Shown: piece after piece, positions 6,955-15,411 of the stretch
Position numbering within the stretch: the first letter of the stretch is position 1
Layout: every line of letters begins with the position of its first letter
DNA from: Thermodesulfobacteriota bacterium
GTDB taxonomy: Bacteria; Desulfobacterota; QYQD01
Length of the DNA stretch: 26,595 bases
Reading direction: 5' to 3'
NCBI GenBank assembly: GCA_030017815.1
Contig: JASEGX010000004.1
Location: 1-26,595 of the forward strand
The notes under the pieces: model-generated
Database searches by the model: none
What the model saw: the letters and a program-made list of their open reading frames with translations, nothing else
What the model was told of the DNA's origin: nothing
Position numbers and translations under genes: made by a program

Positions 6955-7713
6955 ATGAAGTCTTTTATAAAGAGCATAGTGCCTTTCATATTTGTTTTCT
7001 TTTTGCTTTCCACCCCAGCCTTTACTGGTGAACCTACGGCGAAAGAAATCCTGGACCGGATCGATAAGATGTGGCGGGGCGAATCCAGTTCTGGTGAAGT
7101 GACTATGGAGATTGTCACTGCGCATTGGAAGCGGTCGCTTACTATGGACGTATGGTCTCTTGGCAAGGAGTATTCCCTGGTAAAGATTACCGCACCCCTT
7201 AAGGAAAAAGGGGTGGCCACACTAAAGGTAGAAAAAAATATATGGAATTACCTTCCCAAGATTAATCGGGTGATCAAGATACCCGGTTCTATGATGATGG
7301 CCAGTTGGATGGGCAGCCATTTTACCAATGACGATTTGGTAAAAGAGAGCACCTTTGTGGATGATTATACCTATAGACTTTCCTTTAGCGGTCTGCGCGG
7401 GGGACAGTTTATTTATGAGATTGAGTGTATCCCCAAACCCGAGGCGGCAGTGGTCTGGGGAAAGGTGGTCATTATTGTCCTAAAAGAAGACCTTATCCCC
7501 CTCAAAGAACTATTCTATGATGAAGACGGCACTCTCATGCGCACCATGGCCTTTAGCGAGGTCCGTTCCTTTGGACGAAGGACGGTCCCATCCGTAACCA
7601 CCTTAGTCCCGGCGGACAAACCAGACGAACTAACCCGGATTACCTATAACCGCTTACAATTCGGTATAGATGTAGATGAGGAATTTTTCAGTTTGAGAAA
7701 CTTGAAACGGTAG
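6955..7713 (+). CDS. Secreted LolA-like outer-membrane lipoprotein-sorting protein
   Basis: This 252-aa protein has a Sec signal peptide (MKSFIKSIVPFIFVFFLLST, likely cut after ...PAFTG near residue 25). The mature part matches the COG2834-type family: a helix with AKEILDRIDKMWRG, strands, then NIWNYLPKINRVIKIPG and SMMMASWMGSHFTNDDLVKE, which are characteristic. The family shares the LolA/LppX fold, a periplasmic half-barrel that holds lipid or lipoprotein acyl chains. It is the first gene of a tight run (6-base gap to the next), so it probably carries substrate from the permeases across the periplasm. A purine-rich site (AGGA near 6944) precedes the ATG. Confidence 0.85.
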   Translation: MKSFIKSIVPFIFVFFLLSTPAFTGEPTAKEILDRIDKMWRGESSSGEVTMEIVTAHWKRSLTMDVWSLGKEYSLVKITAPLKEKGVATLKVEKNIWNYLPKINRVIKIPGSMMMASWMGSHFTNDDLVKESTFVDDYTYRLSFSGLRGGQFIYEIECIPKPEAAVVWGKVVIIVLKEDLIPLKELFYDEDGTLMRTMAFSEVRSFGRRTVPSVTTLVPADKPDELTRITYNRLQFGIDVDEEFFSLRNLKR

Positions 7714-7719
7714 CTCCTT

Positions 7720-8949
7720 ATGGTCATCATCAAGCTTGCCTGGCGTAATCTCTGGCGCAACGTGCGGCGTACCCTCATCACCATTTCGGCCATGTCCCTC
7801 GCGCTCGGTATTATGATCCTTACGATTTCTCTGGTTGAGGGCATGCACCGCCAGATGGTGCACTATGCCACGAGACTCTTTGCCGGCGACATACAAATAA
7901 ACAAAAAGGGTTACTTTGAAAGCAAGGATATCTACGATTACCTCAGCGGTGGGGGAGCGGATATATTATCGGCCGTAAGAAGACCCGGCCTTCATGCCTC
8001 TCCCAGACTTTTTGGAAGCGGCCTGGCCAGTTCGGGAGAGAACTCGATCGGGGTTATGCTGTGGGGTATTGACCCACAGCAAGAGCGCCGGGTAACCGAG
8101 CTGAATAGCCATCTTCTGAAAGGTGGGTTTCTCACGAGCCGCTCCGGCAACGAGGTGGTGCTTGGAAAGATGTTGGCAGAAAGTCTCAAGGTCGATGTCG
8201 GTGACGAATTGGTTATTTTGACCCAGGCCGCGGATGGTTCGCTGGGAAACGAAATTTTCTATGTGCGCGGTGTACTCCAGAGTATTGGTGATGAAATCGA
8301 CCGGGGTGCAGTAATCATGGGCATTGATGAGCTTGGAAAGCTCCTGGTCCTTCCAGATAAGGTGCATGAGATTGCCATATCGTTGAACCGGCCGGAGATG
8401 GTTGACGGGATCCAAGCTCAATTAGAAAAAATTCTGGAAGGCAAGGGTGTCGAGGTCCTCACCTGGAAAGAGATTTTCCCCCAGATAAAAGAGATGCTGG
8501 AATTGAACCAGGTCTGGATGTACATCATGCTGCTGATCGTTTTTGGGTTGGCCTCGCTGGGAGTGCTCAATACCATGCTCATGGCCCTTTTTGAACGCAC
8601 CAGAGAGTTTGGATTAGTTATGGCGCTTGGACTCCGGCCGCTATCTATCGTAGGTATGATTCTTCTGGAGACTTTACTTCTGAGCCTGCTGAGCACTGTG
8701 GTTGGGGCAGCAGTGGGAATAGGGTTAAGCTCGTATCTGGCCGCGCATGGCTGGAACCTAAGCCGCTTCTCGGAGGGATTTAGTATGTCCGGGCTTACCG
8801 TTAGCACCACTATCTATGCGCATCTCAGCATGGAAGGGGTGTTGGCTTCCATTATTTGTATGATCCTGGTATCTCTTGTCGCAGCGTTTTACCCGGCCAT
8901 CAAGGCCGCCCGGCTTGAACCGGTGAGTGCCTTAAGTACCGTGGGTTAG
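7720..8949 (+). CDS. FtsX/MacB/LolC-type ABC transporter permease (first copy)
   Basis: This 409-aa protein has a first membrane helix after the cytoplasmic start LAWRNLWRNVRRTLIT (residues ~5-20). A large periplasmic domain follows (~45-265), then three C-terminal helices (~268-290, ~310-335, ~375-395) with the FtsX-type LNTMLMALFERTREFGL motif and a final YPAIKAARLEPVSAL. This is the MacB/LolCE topology, which moves substrates already in the periplasm rather than pumping across the inner membrane. It has a paralogous partner 7 bases downstream, and together they probably form a heterodimer driven by the ATPase at 10212. Confidence 0.88.
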   Translation: MVIIKLAWRNLWRNVRRTLITISAMSLALGIMILTISLVEGMHRQMVHYATRLFAGDIQINKKGYFESKDIYDYLSGGGADILSAVRRPGLHASPRLFGSGLASSGENSIGVMLWGIDPQQERRVTELNSHLLKGGFLTSRSGNEVVLGKMLAESLKVDVGDELVILTQAADGSLGNEIFYVRGVLQSIGDEIDRGAVIMGIDELGKLLVLPDKVHEIAISLNRPEMVDGIQAQLEKILEGKGVEVLTWKEIFPQIKEMLELNQVWMYIMLLIVFGLASLGVLNTMLMALFERTREFGLVMALGLRPLSIVGMILLETLLLSLLSTVVGAAVGIGLSSYLAAHGWNLSRFSEGFSMSGLTVSTTIYAHLSMEGVLASIICMILVSLVAAFYPAIKAARLEPVSALSTVG

Positions 8950-8955
8950 TCATAT

Positions 8956-10200
8956 ATGAAAACCGTTTGGATTTTAATGAAACTGGCCTGGCGTAATCTC
9001 TGGCGTAACGTGCGGCGTACACTGATCACCATGGTCGCTATCGGTTTGGGGCTGGCCCTGGCCATGATTTCCATTGGTTTGGGGGATGGGGGTCATGAAC
9101 AGATGATAGAAAGCGGGGTGCGTATGGGGGCCGGACACATAACCGTGCAACCTTTGGGCTATCAGAAGAATCCCTCAAATGACAAGATAATTACCGATGA
9201 CGCCCTTATAATGGAGGCACTTAAAGATATTCCGCATGTCAGGGAGGCTTCCCTGCGAATTGTGGGGAAGGGCCTGATCAGTTCCGCCGCAAACTCCTCC
9301 GGGATTGCCTTCCGGGCGGTTGATCCCGGCAAAGTAGGGGATAAGTCGCTCCTGGCTCCCCATCTTATTTCCGGAGATTATCTCGCGGCGGGGGAGGCCG
9401 GGGGCATCCTCATCGGTGAAAAACTGGCACAGAAACTGAAGGTTTCCGTAGGCAAGAAGGTAGTCCTCATGGGGCAGGATGCCTCCCGGGAGGTGAGCAG
9501 CGCCCTTTTTCGCGTAAAAGGTATTTACAAAACGGGTGTATCGGACCTGGACGGCTACTTTTGTCTTATTTCCCTAGAGGGGGCTCGACAGTTTTTAGGA
9601 TTGGAACAGGGGATTACCCAGGTCGCGGTCTATCTGGATAGTCAGTTTGAGGTGGAAAAGGCGCTTCCTATTTTGCGCTCAAGATTGGGTTCCCTGCCGG
9701 TTGAGGTGCTTCCCTGGCAAGAGGTAATGCCTGATCTCTTAAGGTTTGTTCAATTGGACGACGCCGGGAATTATTTTTTTCTGGGGATTATATTGGTGAT
9801 TGTGGCCCTGGGTATTCTCAATACTATTTTGATGTCGGTCCTGGAGCGTACCCGTGAGTTCGGAATGATGCTTGCCCTGGGGCTGAGCCCCCGCTTTCTT
9901 TTTCTTATGATTATTTTCGAGACCACTCTCTTGGCCCTGCTGAGTATGGTACTGGGCGGTGGTTTAGGTTTTGGTGGTCACCACTATTTTGCCACGGTTG
10001 GCCTTGATCTTACCGGGCTTACGCCGGAGAGGCTTACTCTTGCCGGCACTATAATAAGTCCCATCCTCTATTCTCACTTAAGACTTATGCGGATAGTTGG
10101 GCTTCTTATTATAATCTTTTTAGTTACTCTCATTACCGGGCTGTATCCGGCCGTTAAAGCCAGCCGGTTGTCGCCAATCAAGGCAATTTATCAATACTGA
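8956..10200 (+). CDS. FtsX/MacB/LolE-type ABC transporter permease (second copy)
   Basis: This 414-aa paralogue of the preceding permease shares the block LAWRNLWRNVRRTLIT, the MacB-like periplasmic domain and the LNTILMSVLERTREFGM helix start. It ends YPAVKASRLSPIKAI. The two proteins are diverged elsewhere, yet the DNA of the shared N-terminal block is nearly identical (see findings). Four membrane helices are expected: residues ~20-45, ~275-297, ~315-340 and ~375-400. Likely function: the other half of a LolCDE/MacB-like transporter in the inner membrane. Confidence 0.88.
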   Translation: MKTVWILMKLAWRNLWRNVRRTLITMVAIGLGLALAMISIGLGDGGHEQMIESGVRMGAGHITVQPLGYQKNPSNDKIITDDALIMEALKDIPHVREASLRIVGKGLISSAANSSGIAFRAVDPGKVGDKSLLAPHLISGDYLAAGEAGGILIGEKLAQKLKVSVGKKVVLMGQDASREVSSALFRVKGIYKTGVSDLDGYFCLISLEGARQFLGLEQGITQVAVYLDSQFEVEKALPILRSRLGSLPVEVLPWQEVMPDLLRFVQLDDAGNYFFLGIILVIVALGILNTILMSVLERTREFGMMLALGLSPRFLFLMIIFETTLLALLSMVLGGGLGFGGHHYFATVGLDLTGLTPERLTLAGTIISPILYSHLRLMRIVGLLIIIFLVTLITGLYPAVKASRLSPIKAIYQY

Positions 10201-10211
10201 GCGAGGTCCAT

Positions 10212-10928
10212 GTGGAGATAGTTAAGGTCGAGAACCTGCGTAAAATCTACCGCCAGGATGACCTGGAAATTCAGGCACTTTCCGGGATCAATCTCTCGCT
10301 TGAATCAGGCGAATTTACGGTGGTGGCCGGGCCGTCCGGCTCCGGGAAGAGCACGCTTCTGCATCTTATTGGTGGTCTCGATCGGCCCACGGAAGGCAGA
10401 ATCCTGTTAGGGGGTGAAGATATTACCCGTCTGGGCAAGGGCAGGCTGAGCCAACTGAGGCTCAGCAAAATAGGCTTTATTTTCCAAAGCTATAATCTGA
10501 TACCGGTCCTTACTGCGTATGAGAATGCCGAATTCATTTTATTACTCCAGGGTATGCCTTACCAGAAACGAAGGCAGCATGTAATGGAGCTACTGGAAGA
10601 GGTCGGCCTCAAGGGCCTTGAGAGCCGGAGACCGTATGAGATGAGTGGCGGCCAGCAGCAGCGAGTGGCCGTGGCCCGGGCCTTGGCCAGTAATCCTGAC
10701 CTTGTGCTTGCCGATGAGCCTACCGCAAACCTTGATTCAAAAACCGGCCTGGCCTTAATCGACATGATGCTGGACATGAATAAAACAAGAGGAGTAACCT
10801 TTCTTATTTCTACCCATGATACCCGGGTTATGGATAAAGCGCGGAGAGTTATTCTGCTGAAAGATGGCCAGATTAGTTCAGATGTACGGGTTGGTGAGAG
10901 TCTTGCTCAAAATAACACCTCGCCTTGA
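10212..10928 (+). CDS. ABC transporter ATP-binding protein (LolD/MacB type)
   Basis: This 238-aa protein starts at GTG 10212. Walker A is GPSGSGKST at residues 40-48. The Q-loop region is FIFQSYNLIPVLTAYEN, the signature SGGQQQRVAVARAL begins at 145, and Walker B is LVLADEPTANLD with Asp168 and Glu169. The H-loop is in STHDTRVM. The sequence is that of the LolD/MacB/FtsE group, which partners FtsX-type permeases. The gene begins 11 bases after the second permease, and its end overlaps the start of the next gene, so it is in the same operon. It would power the two permeases through conformational change. Confidence 0.93.
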   Translation: MEIVKVENLRKIYRQDDLEIQALSGINLSLESGEFTVVAGPSGSGKSTLLHLIGGLDRPTEGRILLGGEDITRLGKGRLSQLRLSKIGFIFQSYNLIPVLTAYENAEFILLLQGMPYQKRRQHVMELLEEVGLKGLESRRPYEMSGGQQQRVAVARALASNPDLVLADEPTANLDSKTGLALIDMMLDMNKTRGVTFLISTHDTRVMDKARRVILLKDGQISSDVRVGESLAQNNTSP

Positions 10929-12120
10929 AAGACTGATTATTCCCGGCTGGTTGGTTTTCCTGCTTTTGGTTCCCATCCCGCCTGTCCAGGCGGAAGACGC
11001 TTTCCAGACAGACTTTACCGGCTACTTTGACAACCTTTTAACCCTTAAAAGTTATTATTCCCACCCTACCATTGAGGATCGGGTGCAACCAACGGATATA
11101 CAGCGCCTGCGGCTGATGTGGGAAGGAAGCTGGAAGAGGCTTTCCTACGAGGCACATTATGAACATCTCATGGCCGTTAGGCGTACATCAGCAGAAGCCA
11201 TCGGGACTTCCGGTCGGGTGGAGAGGGTTTCGGCCGCCTTTCGGTATTTAGACCTGGATTGGAATATTGAGACGCAAGAGCATTTCACCTGGGATCACCA
11301 GCTTGATCGGCTTAATGCAAAAATTGACCTTGGTTTTGCAGATATTACCGTGGGACGTCAGGCTATAAGCTGGGGGGTAGGGTATCTCTGGTCTCCGGTC
11401 GATCTGCTTACCACCTTCTCGCCTTTACAGATTAATCGCGATTACAAAGCCGGTGTTGATGCCGTGTTTTTCGATCTTCCCCTTGGTCCATTTCAGGAAG
11501 CGTATTTGGCATATGCGCCTGATGAGAATTGGGATAATTCAGCCCTCCTGGCCAGGCATCGACTGCGCCTCGGTGCCGTCGATGTAGCCGTTATGGGGGG
11601 CTGGACAATTTCTGATTACGTGCTGGGGGGCGAGATAAACGCTGATATAAAGGGTATAGGTATGAGGATGGAAGTCACCCATACCTGGCCGGAGGACACC
11701 AGCCGCTTTATAAGGGCCCTTTTCGGCCTTGATTATCAATGCACCTCAGATTTCTTTTTGCAGCTTGAGTATTTCTATAACGGCTTCGGGACCAGTGATC
11801 CAGAAGGCTACTCTGACGTTAGTGCCGCACCCCGCTTTTTACGCGGCGAAATATTTAATACCGCCCACCATTACCTGGGGGTCAACGGCCGATATCAGCT
11901 CACTCCACTCGTTATCCTCCACGGAAGCGCTATTATAAACCTGAACGATGGAAGCGCCTTACTGGAGCCGGCCTTAATTTACTCCCTCAGCAATAACGCT
12001 GAAATTCGTCTGGGGGCCATCTTGGCCCTCGGGAAGAGACCCCATGACAGCCTTCGTAGCGAGTTTGGCGCTTACCCACACCTGGGCTTCGGGGAACTCA
12101 TATTTTACTTTGGCCGGTGA
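10864..12120 (+). CDS. Outer-membrane beta-barrel protein of the ABC operon
   Basis: This protein has up to 418 aa. A signal peptide is visible (LERLIIPGWLVFLLLVPIPP, ending VQA-EDA). The mature part alternates aromatic and polar residues as beta-barrels do (YEAHYEHLMAV; WNIETQEHFTW; FFLQLEYFYNGFG) and ends in a strand (GELIFYFGR). I do not recognise a precise family. Starts at ATG 10864, ATG 10882, GTG 10894 or TTG 10903 are all in frame, and all overlap the ATPase end by 26-65 bases. A later one gives a more normal signal peptide length. As the last gene of the operon it may be the outer-membrane acceptor or exit of the transporter, which is inference from position. Confidence 0.75.
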   Translation: MARLVQMYGLVRVLLKITPRLERLIIPGWLVFLLLVPIPPVQAEDAFQTDFTGYFDNLLTLKSYYSHPTIEDRVQPTDIQRLRLMWEGSWKRLSYEAHYEHLMAVRRTSAEAIGTSGRVERVSAAFRYLDLDWNIETQEHFTWDHQLDRLNAKIDLGFADITVGRQAISWGVGYLWSPVDLLTTFSPLQINRDYKAGVDAVFFDLPLGPFQEAYLAYAPDENWDNSALLARHRLRLGAVDVAVMGGWTISDYVLGGEINADIKGIGMRMEVTHTWPEDTSRFIRALFGLDYQCTSDFFLQLEYFYNGFGTSDPEGYSDVSAAPRFLRGEIFNTAHHYLGVNGRYQLTPLVILHGSAIINLNDGSALLEPALIYSLSNNAEIRLGAILALGKRPHDSLRSEFGAYPHLGFGELIFYFGR

Positions 12121-12267
12121 GTAAGGTAATCTGGTTTCCCAGGGTCAGGGCCGGGTCAGCAGGGGCTTGTCGAGAGGAGGGTTTTGCGGAAAGTTATCCG
12201 CTTTCGCAAATTGGGAAAATTATGCGCTTAGGCCCGGGGTTACTGCCGGAATTAATCTTCTGCCAGC

Positions 12268-12486
12268 TTAGTGGCACATCGTTTCTTTTGCCTTTTCACC
12301 TTTATTACAGTCATCGCATATAGCAATGAACTGGCCGTCTTCGATCTCCACTAAGTGAAAAGGCTTGTCCGACGCCTGCGTATGCCCGCAGTCAAAGGTA
12401 CCACAGCCGTATTGAAGCAGGGTGCAAACTACGACCTTTGCTACAAAATACGGGCAACTCCTTTCTTTCTTGCTCATGAACACCAT
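12268..12486 (-). CDS. Small cysteine-rich, probably metal-binding protein
   Basis: This gene encodes 72 aa on the minus strand. An almost ideal Shine-Dalgarno, AAGGAGGTGA, lies at 12498-12489. The GGAGG core ends 5 bases before ATG 12486, chosen here. Start codons at 12492, 12489, 12483 and 12477 are also in frame. Cysteines are spaced like a zinc ribbon: SCPYF, VVCTLL, YGCGTFDCGH and ICDDCN, plus a terminal MCH. No family is recognised by name. It runs against both flanking operons and occupies the otherwise empty region between the ABC cluster and the flagellar promoter. Confidence 0.72.
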   Translation of the reverse strand: MVFMSKKERSCPYFVAKVVVCTLLQYGCGTFDCGHTQASDKPFHLVEIEDGQFIAICDDCNKGEKAKETMCH

Positions 12487-12492
12487 CATCAC

Positions 12493-12770
12493 CTCCTTGT
12501 GATTGTCGATGCCATTCCTTAAATATGCCCGCTGTTTTTTACTGCTCCTAATTTATCGTTTCGGCTGAAAGAAAGACCACGATAAATATTTTTTTGCATT
12601 TTTTTGGATAGAGCCAATGCTAATAGATTGATTTAAGGGCAACTTTATGTACAGTTGTCAAAGACTTGACGGTTAACAGAACTTTGACGTCCCAATATCT
12701 CGGAAGCCCATTACTGGTTAGTGAGCTTAATTACTTTTAAAAACAGCAAGTTAGGACGGAATAGTATGCC
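12493..12770. other. Intergenic region between divergent units, AT-rich
   Basis: This 280-base stretch separates the minus-strand small gene from the flagellar promoter. It contains poly-T tracts (12581-12606) that may bend DNA or serve as an activator (enhancer) region for the -24/-12 promoter. No coding frame is convincing. Confidence 0.4.
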
Positions 12771-12786
12771 TGGCATATTCTTTGCT
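12771..12786 (+). promoter_or_regulatory. Sigma-54 (-24/-12) promoter of the flagellar operon
   Basis: TGGCATATTCTTTGCT has the invariant GG (12772-12773) and GC (12784-12785) exactly 10 bases apart, and matches consensus TGGCAC-N5-TTGCW closely. Transcription would start near 12797. That is downstream of ATG 12792 and so argues for the fliL start at 12825. Sigma-54 control of mid-stage flagellar genes is common in polar flagellates; the activator is not in this window. Confidence 0.75.
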
Positions 12787-12824
12787 CACTTATGGGTAAA
12801 TTTTTTATTCGGGGAGATATGGGT

Positions 12825-13358
12825 ATGGCGGAGAAGGAGAAGAAAGAAGCTGAGGGAACAGAGGAGGCCGGAGAAGAGAAGCCAAAGAAAGGAAAATTGT
12901 TTTCCCTGATTATTATCGTCGTCATTGTCTTGGCCCTTTCTGCCGGCGGATACCTTGCCTATACCATGTATATCGGGCCTAAATTTATACACCAGGACAA
13001 AAAGGCCGCTGTTGCTAAAGACAAGAAGACAGAAGGAGCACAGAAGGTGGGAGTATTTCTGCCTCTGGATCCCTTTATCGTCAATCTTCTTATAGACGGA
13101 GAAGGGGCGAGATATCTAAAGATGAAGATAGACCTGGAGCTTGAAGGCGAAGATGAAAAAGTTAAGGCTGAGGCCGAAAAACATATTCCACAGTTGCGGG
13201 ATACTATCATTATGCTTCTTACAAGCAAAAGGTATGAAGAGGTAATGACCCTGGAAGGAAAGATCAGGTTACGCGATGAGATCATAATACGCGCCAACCA
13301 TTATCTGGGAAAGAATAAGGTTAAAGGGGTCTATTTCAGCGAATTTGTTATTCAGTAA
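12825..13358 (+). CDS. fliL: Flagellar basal body-associated protein FliL
   Basis: This 177-aa protein has a charged cytoplasmic N-terminus (MAEKEKKEAEG), one membrane helix (~25-48, LFSLIIIVVIVLALSAGGYL) and a periplasmic FliL domain: FLPLDPFIVNLL, RYLKMKIDLEL, then IPQLRDTIIMLLTSKRYEEV and a C-terminal VKGVYFSEFVIQ. FliL sits around the MotAB stator and supports torque under load. ATG 12825 is chosen because GGGGAG (12811-12816) lies 8 bases upstream. ATG 12792 would lie before the predicted transcription start, and ATG 12819 is too close to the ribosome site. It is the first gene of the flagellar operon. Confidence 0.9.
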   Translation: MAEKEKKEAEGTEEAGEEKPKKGKLFSLIIIVVIVLALSAGGYLAYTMYIGPKFIHQDKKAAVAKDKKTEGAQKVGVFLPLDPFIVNLLIDGEGARYLKMKIDLELEGEDEKVKAEAEKHIPQLRDTIIMLLTSKRYEEVMTLEGKIRLRDEIIIRANHYLGKNKVKGVYFSEFVIQ

Positions 13359-13388
13359 ATATTTTCTGAAGAAAGGGTTACTAGACAA

Positions 13389-14366
13389 ATGAGTAAAGTT
13401 TTAAGCCAGGAAGAGGTCGACGCCCTTTTAAAGGGAATGTCGGGCGGGGAAATTGAGACGGAGCCCGAGGAAGTATCTGCCCCGTCCGGGCATGAATTAT
13501 ACGATTTTGTAAATCAGAACCGGGTCATCAAGACCAAAATGCCGACGTTTGACGCGCTGAATGATCAATTTGCCCGGAATTTTCGTGTTACCCTGACCAC
13601 CATGCTCAGACGTATAGTCGATATGTCTGCCCAGCCCCTAGAGGTGCTTAAGTTTGGCGATTTCGCCAAAAATCTGCCTGTACCCACCAGTCTTCATATC
13701 TTCAAGATGGAGCCCTTGCGCGGCAATGCCCTGTTCGTTATTGATTCCCGGCTGGTATTTTATTTGGTGGAGTGTTTCCTCGGCGGTTCGGGAAAGGGCC
13801 GCACCAAGGTTGAAGGCCGGGAGTTTACATCTATTGAACAGAAATTAATAAGCCGCGTAGTTCATCTGGCCTATGCTGATCTGGAAAAGGTCTGGCATCC
13901 GGTCCACACGGTGAAGATTCAATATGTGCGCAGTGAAATAAATCCCCAGTTTGCGCGCATAGTCCATCCTAACGATCCTCTGATTATTTCCCGCCATACG
14001 GTTGAGATGGATGAGTTCTCCGGGCAGATCTCTATATGCATACCTTTTGCCAACATAGAACCCATTAAGACCAAGCTCATGGCTTCTTTTCAAAAAGAGC
14101 AGCAGGAGGTTGATCCCTATTGGTTTCAACAGGTGCGCGATTCGATACGAAAAATCCAGGTGGGGTTACGGGTTGAACTGGGCAAAACCACTATGAGCGC
14201 CAACGATGTGGCGAGGCTTACCACGGGGGATATAATCCGTCTGAATAAAGACCTGGGCGAACCTCTATCGGTTGACGTGGAAGGGGTTCCAAAATTCAAT
14301 GCCTATGCCGGGATATGTAAGGGGAACAAGGCCTTTCAACTATTAGAAGACGTTTCTGCCGATTGA
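13389..14366 (+). CDS. fliM: Flagellar motor switch protein FliM
   Basis: This 325-aa protein is of normal family length. It begins MSKVLSQEEVDALLKGM, which is the N-terminal CheY-P-binding peptide (LSQxEVDALL). The middle CheC-like domain (~50-230) contains FARNFRVTLTTMLRR and the GGSGKGR loop that contacts FliG. The C-terminal SpoA domain (~250-320) pairs with FliN (VGLRVELGKTTMSANDVARL). It forms the C-ring and switches rotation direction. An AAAGGG site lies upstream. The gene is 30 bases after fliL and 16 bases before fliN. Confidence 0.96.
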   Translation: MSKVLSQEEVDALLKGMSGGEIETEPEEVSAPSGHELYDFVNQNRVIKTKMPTFDALNDQFARNFRVTLTTMLRRIVDMSAQPLEVLKFGDFAKNLPVPTSLHIFKMEPLRGNALFVIDSRLVFYLVECFLGGSGKGRTKVEGREFTSIEQKLISRVVHLAYADLEKVWHPVHTVKIQYVRSEINPQFARIVHPNDPLIISRHTVEMDEFSGQISICIPFANIEPIKTKLMASFQKEQQEVDPYWFQQVRDSIRKIQVGLRVELGKTTMSANDVARLTTGDIIRLNKDLGEPLSVDVEGVPKFNAYAGICKGNKAFQLLEDVSAD

Positions 14367-14382
14367 AAATACGGAGGTAAAA

Positions 14383-14916
14383 ATGGGCGAAGAAGATATT
14401 GAACAATTAACTTCTCAAGATCCGGATGCCGCACCTGATGAAGCTCATAAAGCCGAAGCAGAGAGCGGAAGCGCTTCGGCAGACATGGACTGGGATGCGG
14501 CACTTGCAGAGGCAAAGGCGGCAGAAGCCGGGAAACAGCAGGTTGGAGAAACAGGAGCAGAAGAGACTGCGCCTGTATCTAAAGAAGAACCGGCGGGTAA
14601 TATTGAGTCACCCCACTTTGATGATTTTAGCGGCAAGAGATCCATGCAAAGAGGTGACCGCAGCCTGGATTTTCTCCTGGATATTCCGCTCGAAGTAAGC
14701 GTGGAGTTGGGCCGGACACGCATGGTTATTAATGATCTTCTCCAGATGGGCCAGGGCGCCATTATCGAATTAAATAAGCTGGCCGGTGAACCGGTAGAGG
14801 TGTATGTCAGTGGAAGGCTGCTCGGCAAGGGAGAAGTAGTGGTGGTTGACGATAAATTTGGGGTCAGATTAACGGAAATTATCAGCCCGACAGAGCGGGT
14901 CAGGAACCTGGGGTAA
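14383..14916 (+). CDS. fliN: Flagellar motor switch protein FliN
   Basis: This 177-aa protein has an acidic, alanine/glutamate-rich extension (~1-85) and then a SpoA domain (~95-175: LLDIPLEVSVELGRTRMVIN, GQGAIIELNKLAGEPVEVYV, GEVVVVDDKFGVRLTEI). Minimal FliN is about 137 aa or shorter, so the N-terminal extension makes this a long form. It builds the lower C-ring and docks the FliH-FliI export ATPase. A strong ribosome site (GGAGG, ~14371) precedes ATG 14383. Confidence 0.95.
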   Translation: MGEEDIEQLTSQDPDAAPDEAHKAEAESGSASADMDWDAALAEAKAAEAGKQQVGETGAEETAPVSKEEPAGNIESPHFDDFSGKRSMQRGDRSLDFLLDIPLEVSVELGRTRMVINDLLQMGQGAIIELNKLAGEPVEVYVSGRLLGKGEVVVVDDKFGVRLTEIISPTERVRNLG

Positions 14917-14920
14917 AGAG

Positions 14921-15379
14921 ATGTTTATGTTCCAGAGAGACAGGCAAATCTTAATGATTTTGATTTTGGTTTTGGCCTTGCCCTCCATGGCGTTAGGCTC
15001 CCCGGCCTCAACCGCCGACAGTGGCACTGATGTGCCCGGTCTGATCGGCGTCCTATTCAAGATGATCTTTGCCCTGGCCATGGTTTTGGGCCTGTTTTTC
15101 CTGGCTCTGCACGGCGCGCGAAAGTTAAGGGCACTGCAGGAAAAGGCCTGCGGCTGTAATCTTATCAAGATACTGGCGACCAAGGGTATCGCACCGAAGA
15201 AGTACGTTTCGGTTATTGAAGTGGGCGGTGAAATAATAGTGCTGGGCATGTCGGAAAGCAGCGTAAGTCTCCTGACCAGGATGGACAGAGCACAAATCCT
15301 TCCCTCCTCAGGAGGGCCGGGAGAGGACAAAGATGAGAGCGATAAAAAAGCCCTTTTTCGTTTTCTCATGCCTCGCTAA
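14921..15379 (+). CDS. fliO: Flagellar protein FliO
   Basis: This 152-aa protein has a signal-like or membrane N-terminus (ILMILILVLALPSMALGS), a second helix (~44-65, LFKMIFALAMVLGLFFLALHG) and the FliO core of beta segments (CNLIKILATKGIAPKKYVSV, then IEVGGEIIVLGMS). FliO helps assemble the FliP-FliQ-FliR export gate. It starts 4 bases after the fliN stop. An alternative ATG lies 6 bases later. Confidence 0.88.
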   Translation: MFMFQRDRQILMILILVLALPSMALGSPASTADSGTDVPGLIGVLFKMIFALAMVLGLFFLALHGARKLRALQEKACGCNLIKILATKGIAPKKYVSVIEVGGEIIVLGMSESSVSLLTRMDRAQILPSSGGPGEDKDESDKKALFRFLMPR

Positions 15380-15411
15380 CTATGCGGAAGTTTAAGGAAG
15401 GTCTGGTCATC

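Noticed and set aside
12183..12212. TTGCGGAAAG ... CTTTCGCAA hairpin as terminator of the ABC operon
   Set aside because: The symmetry is real but imperfect and there is no T tract, so a terminator call is not supported.
12117..12323. Plus-strand 68-codon frame overlapping the beta-barrel stop
   Set aside because: It partly overlaps the better supported minus-strand cysteine-rich gene and has no domain or ribosome site.
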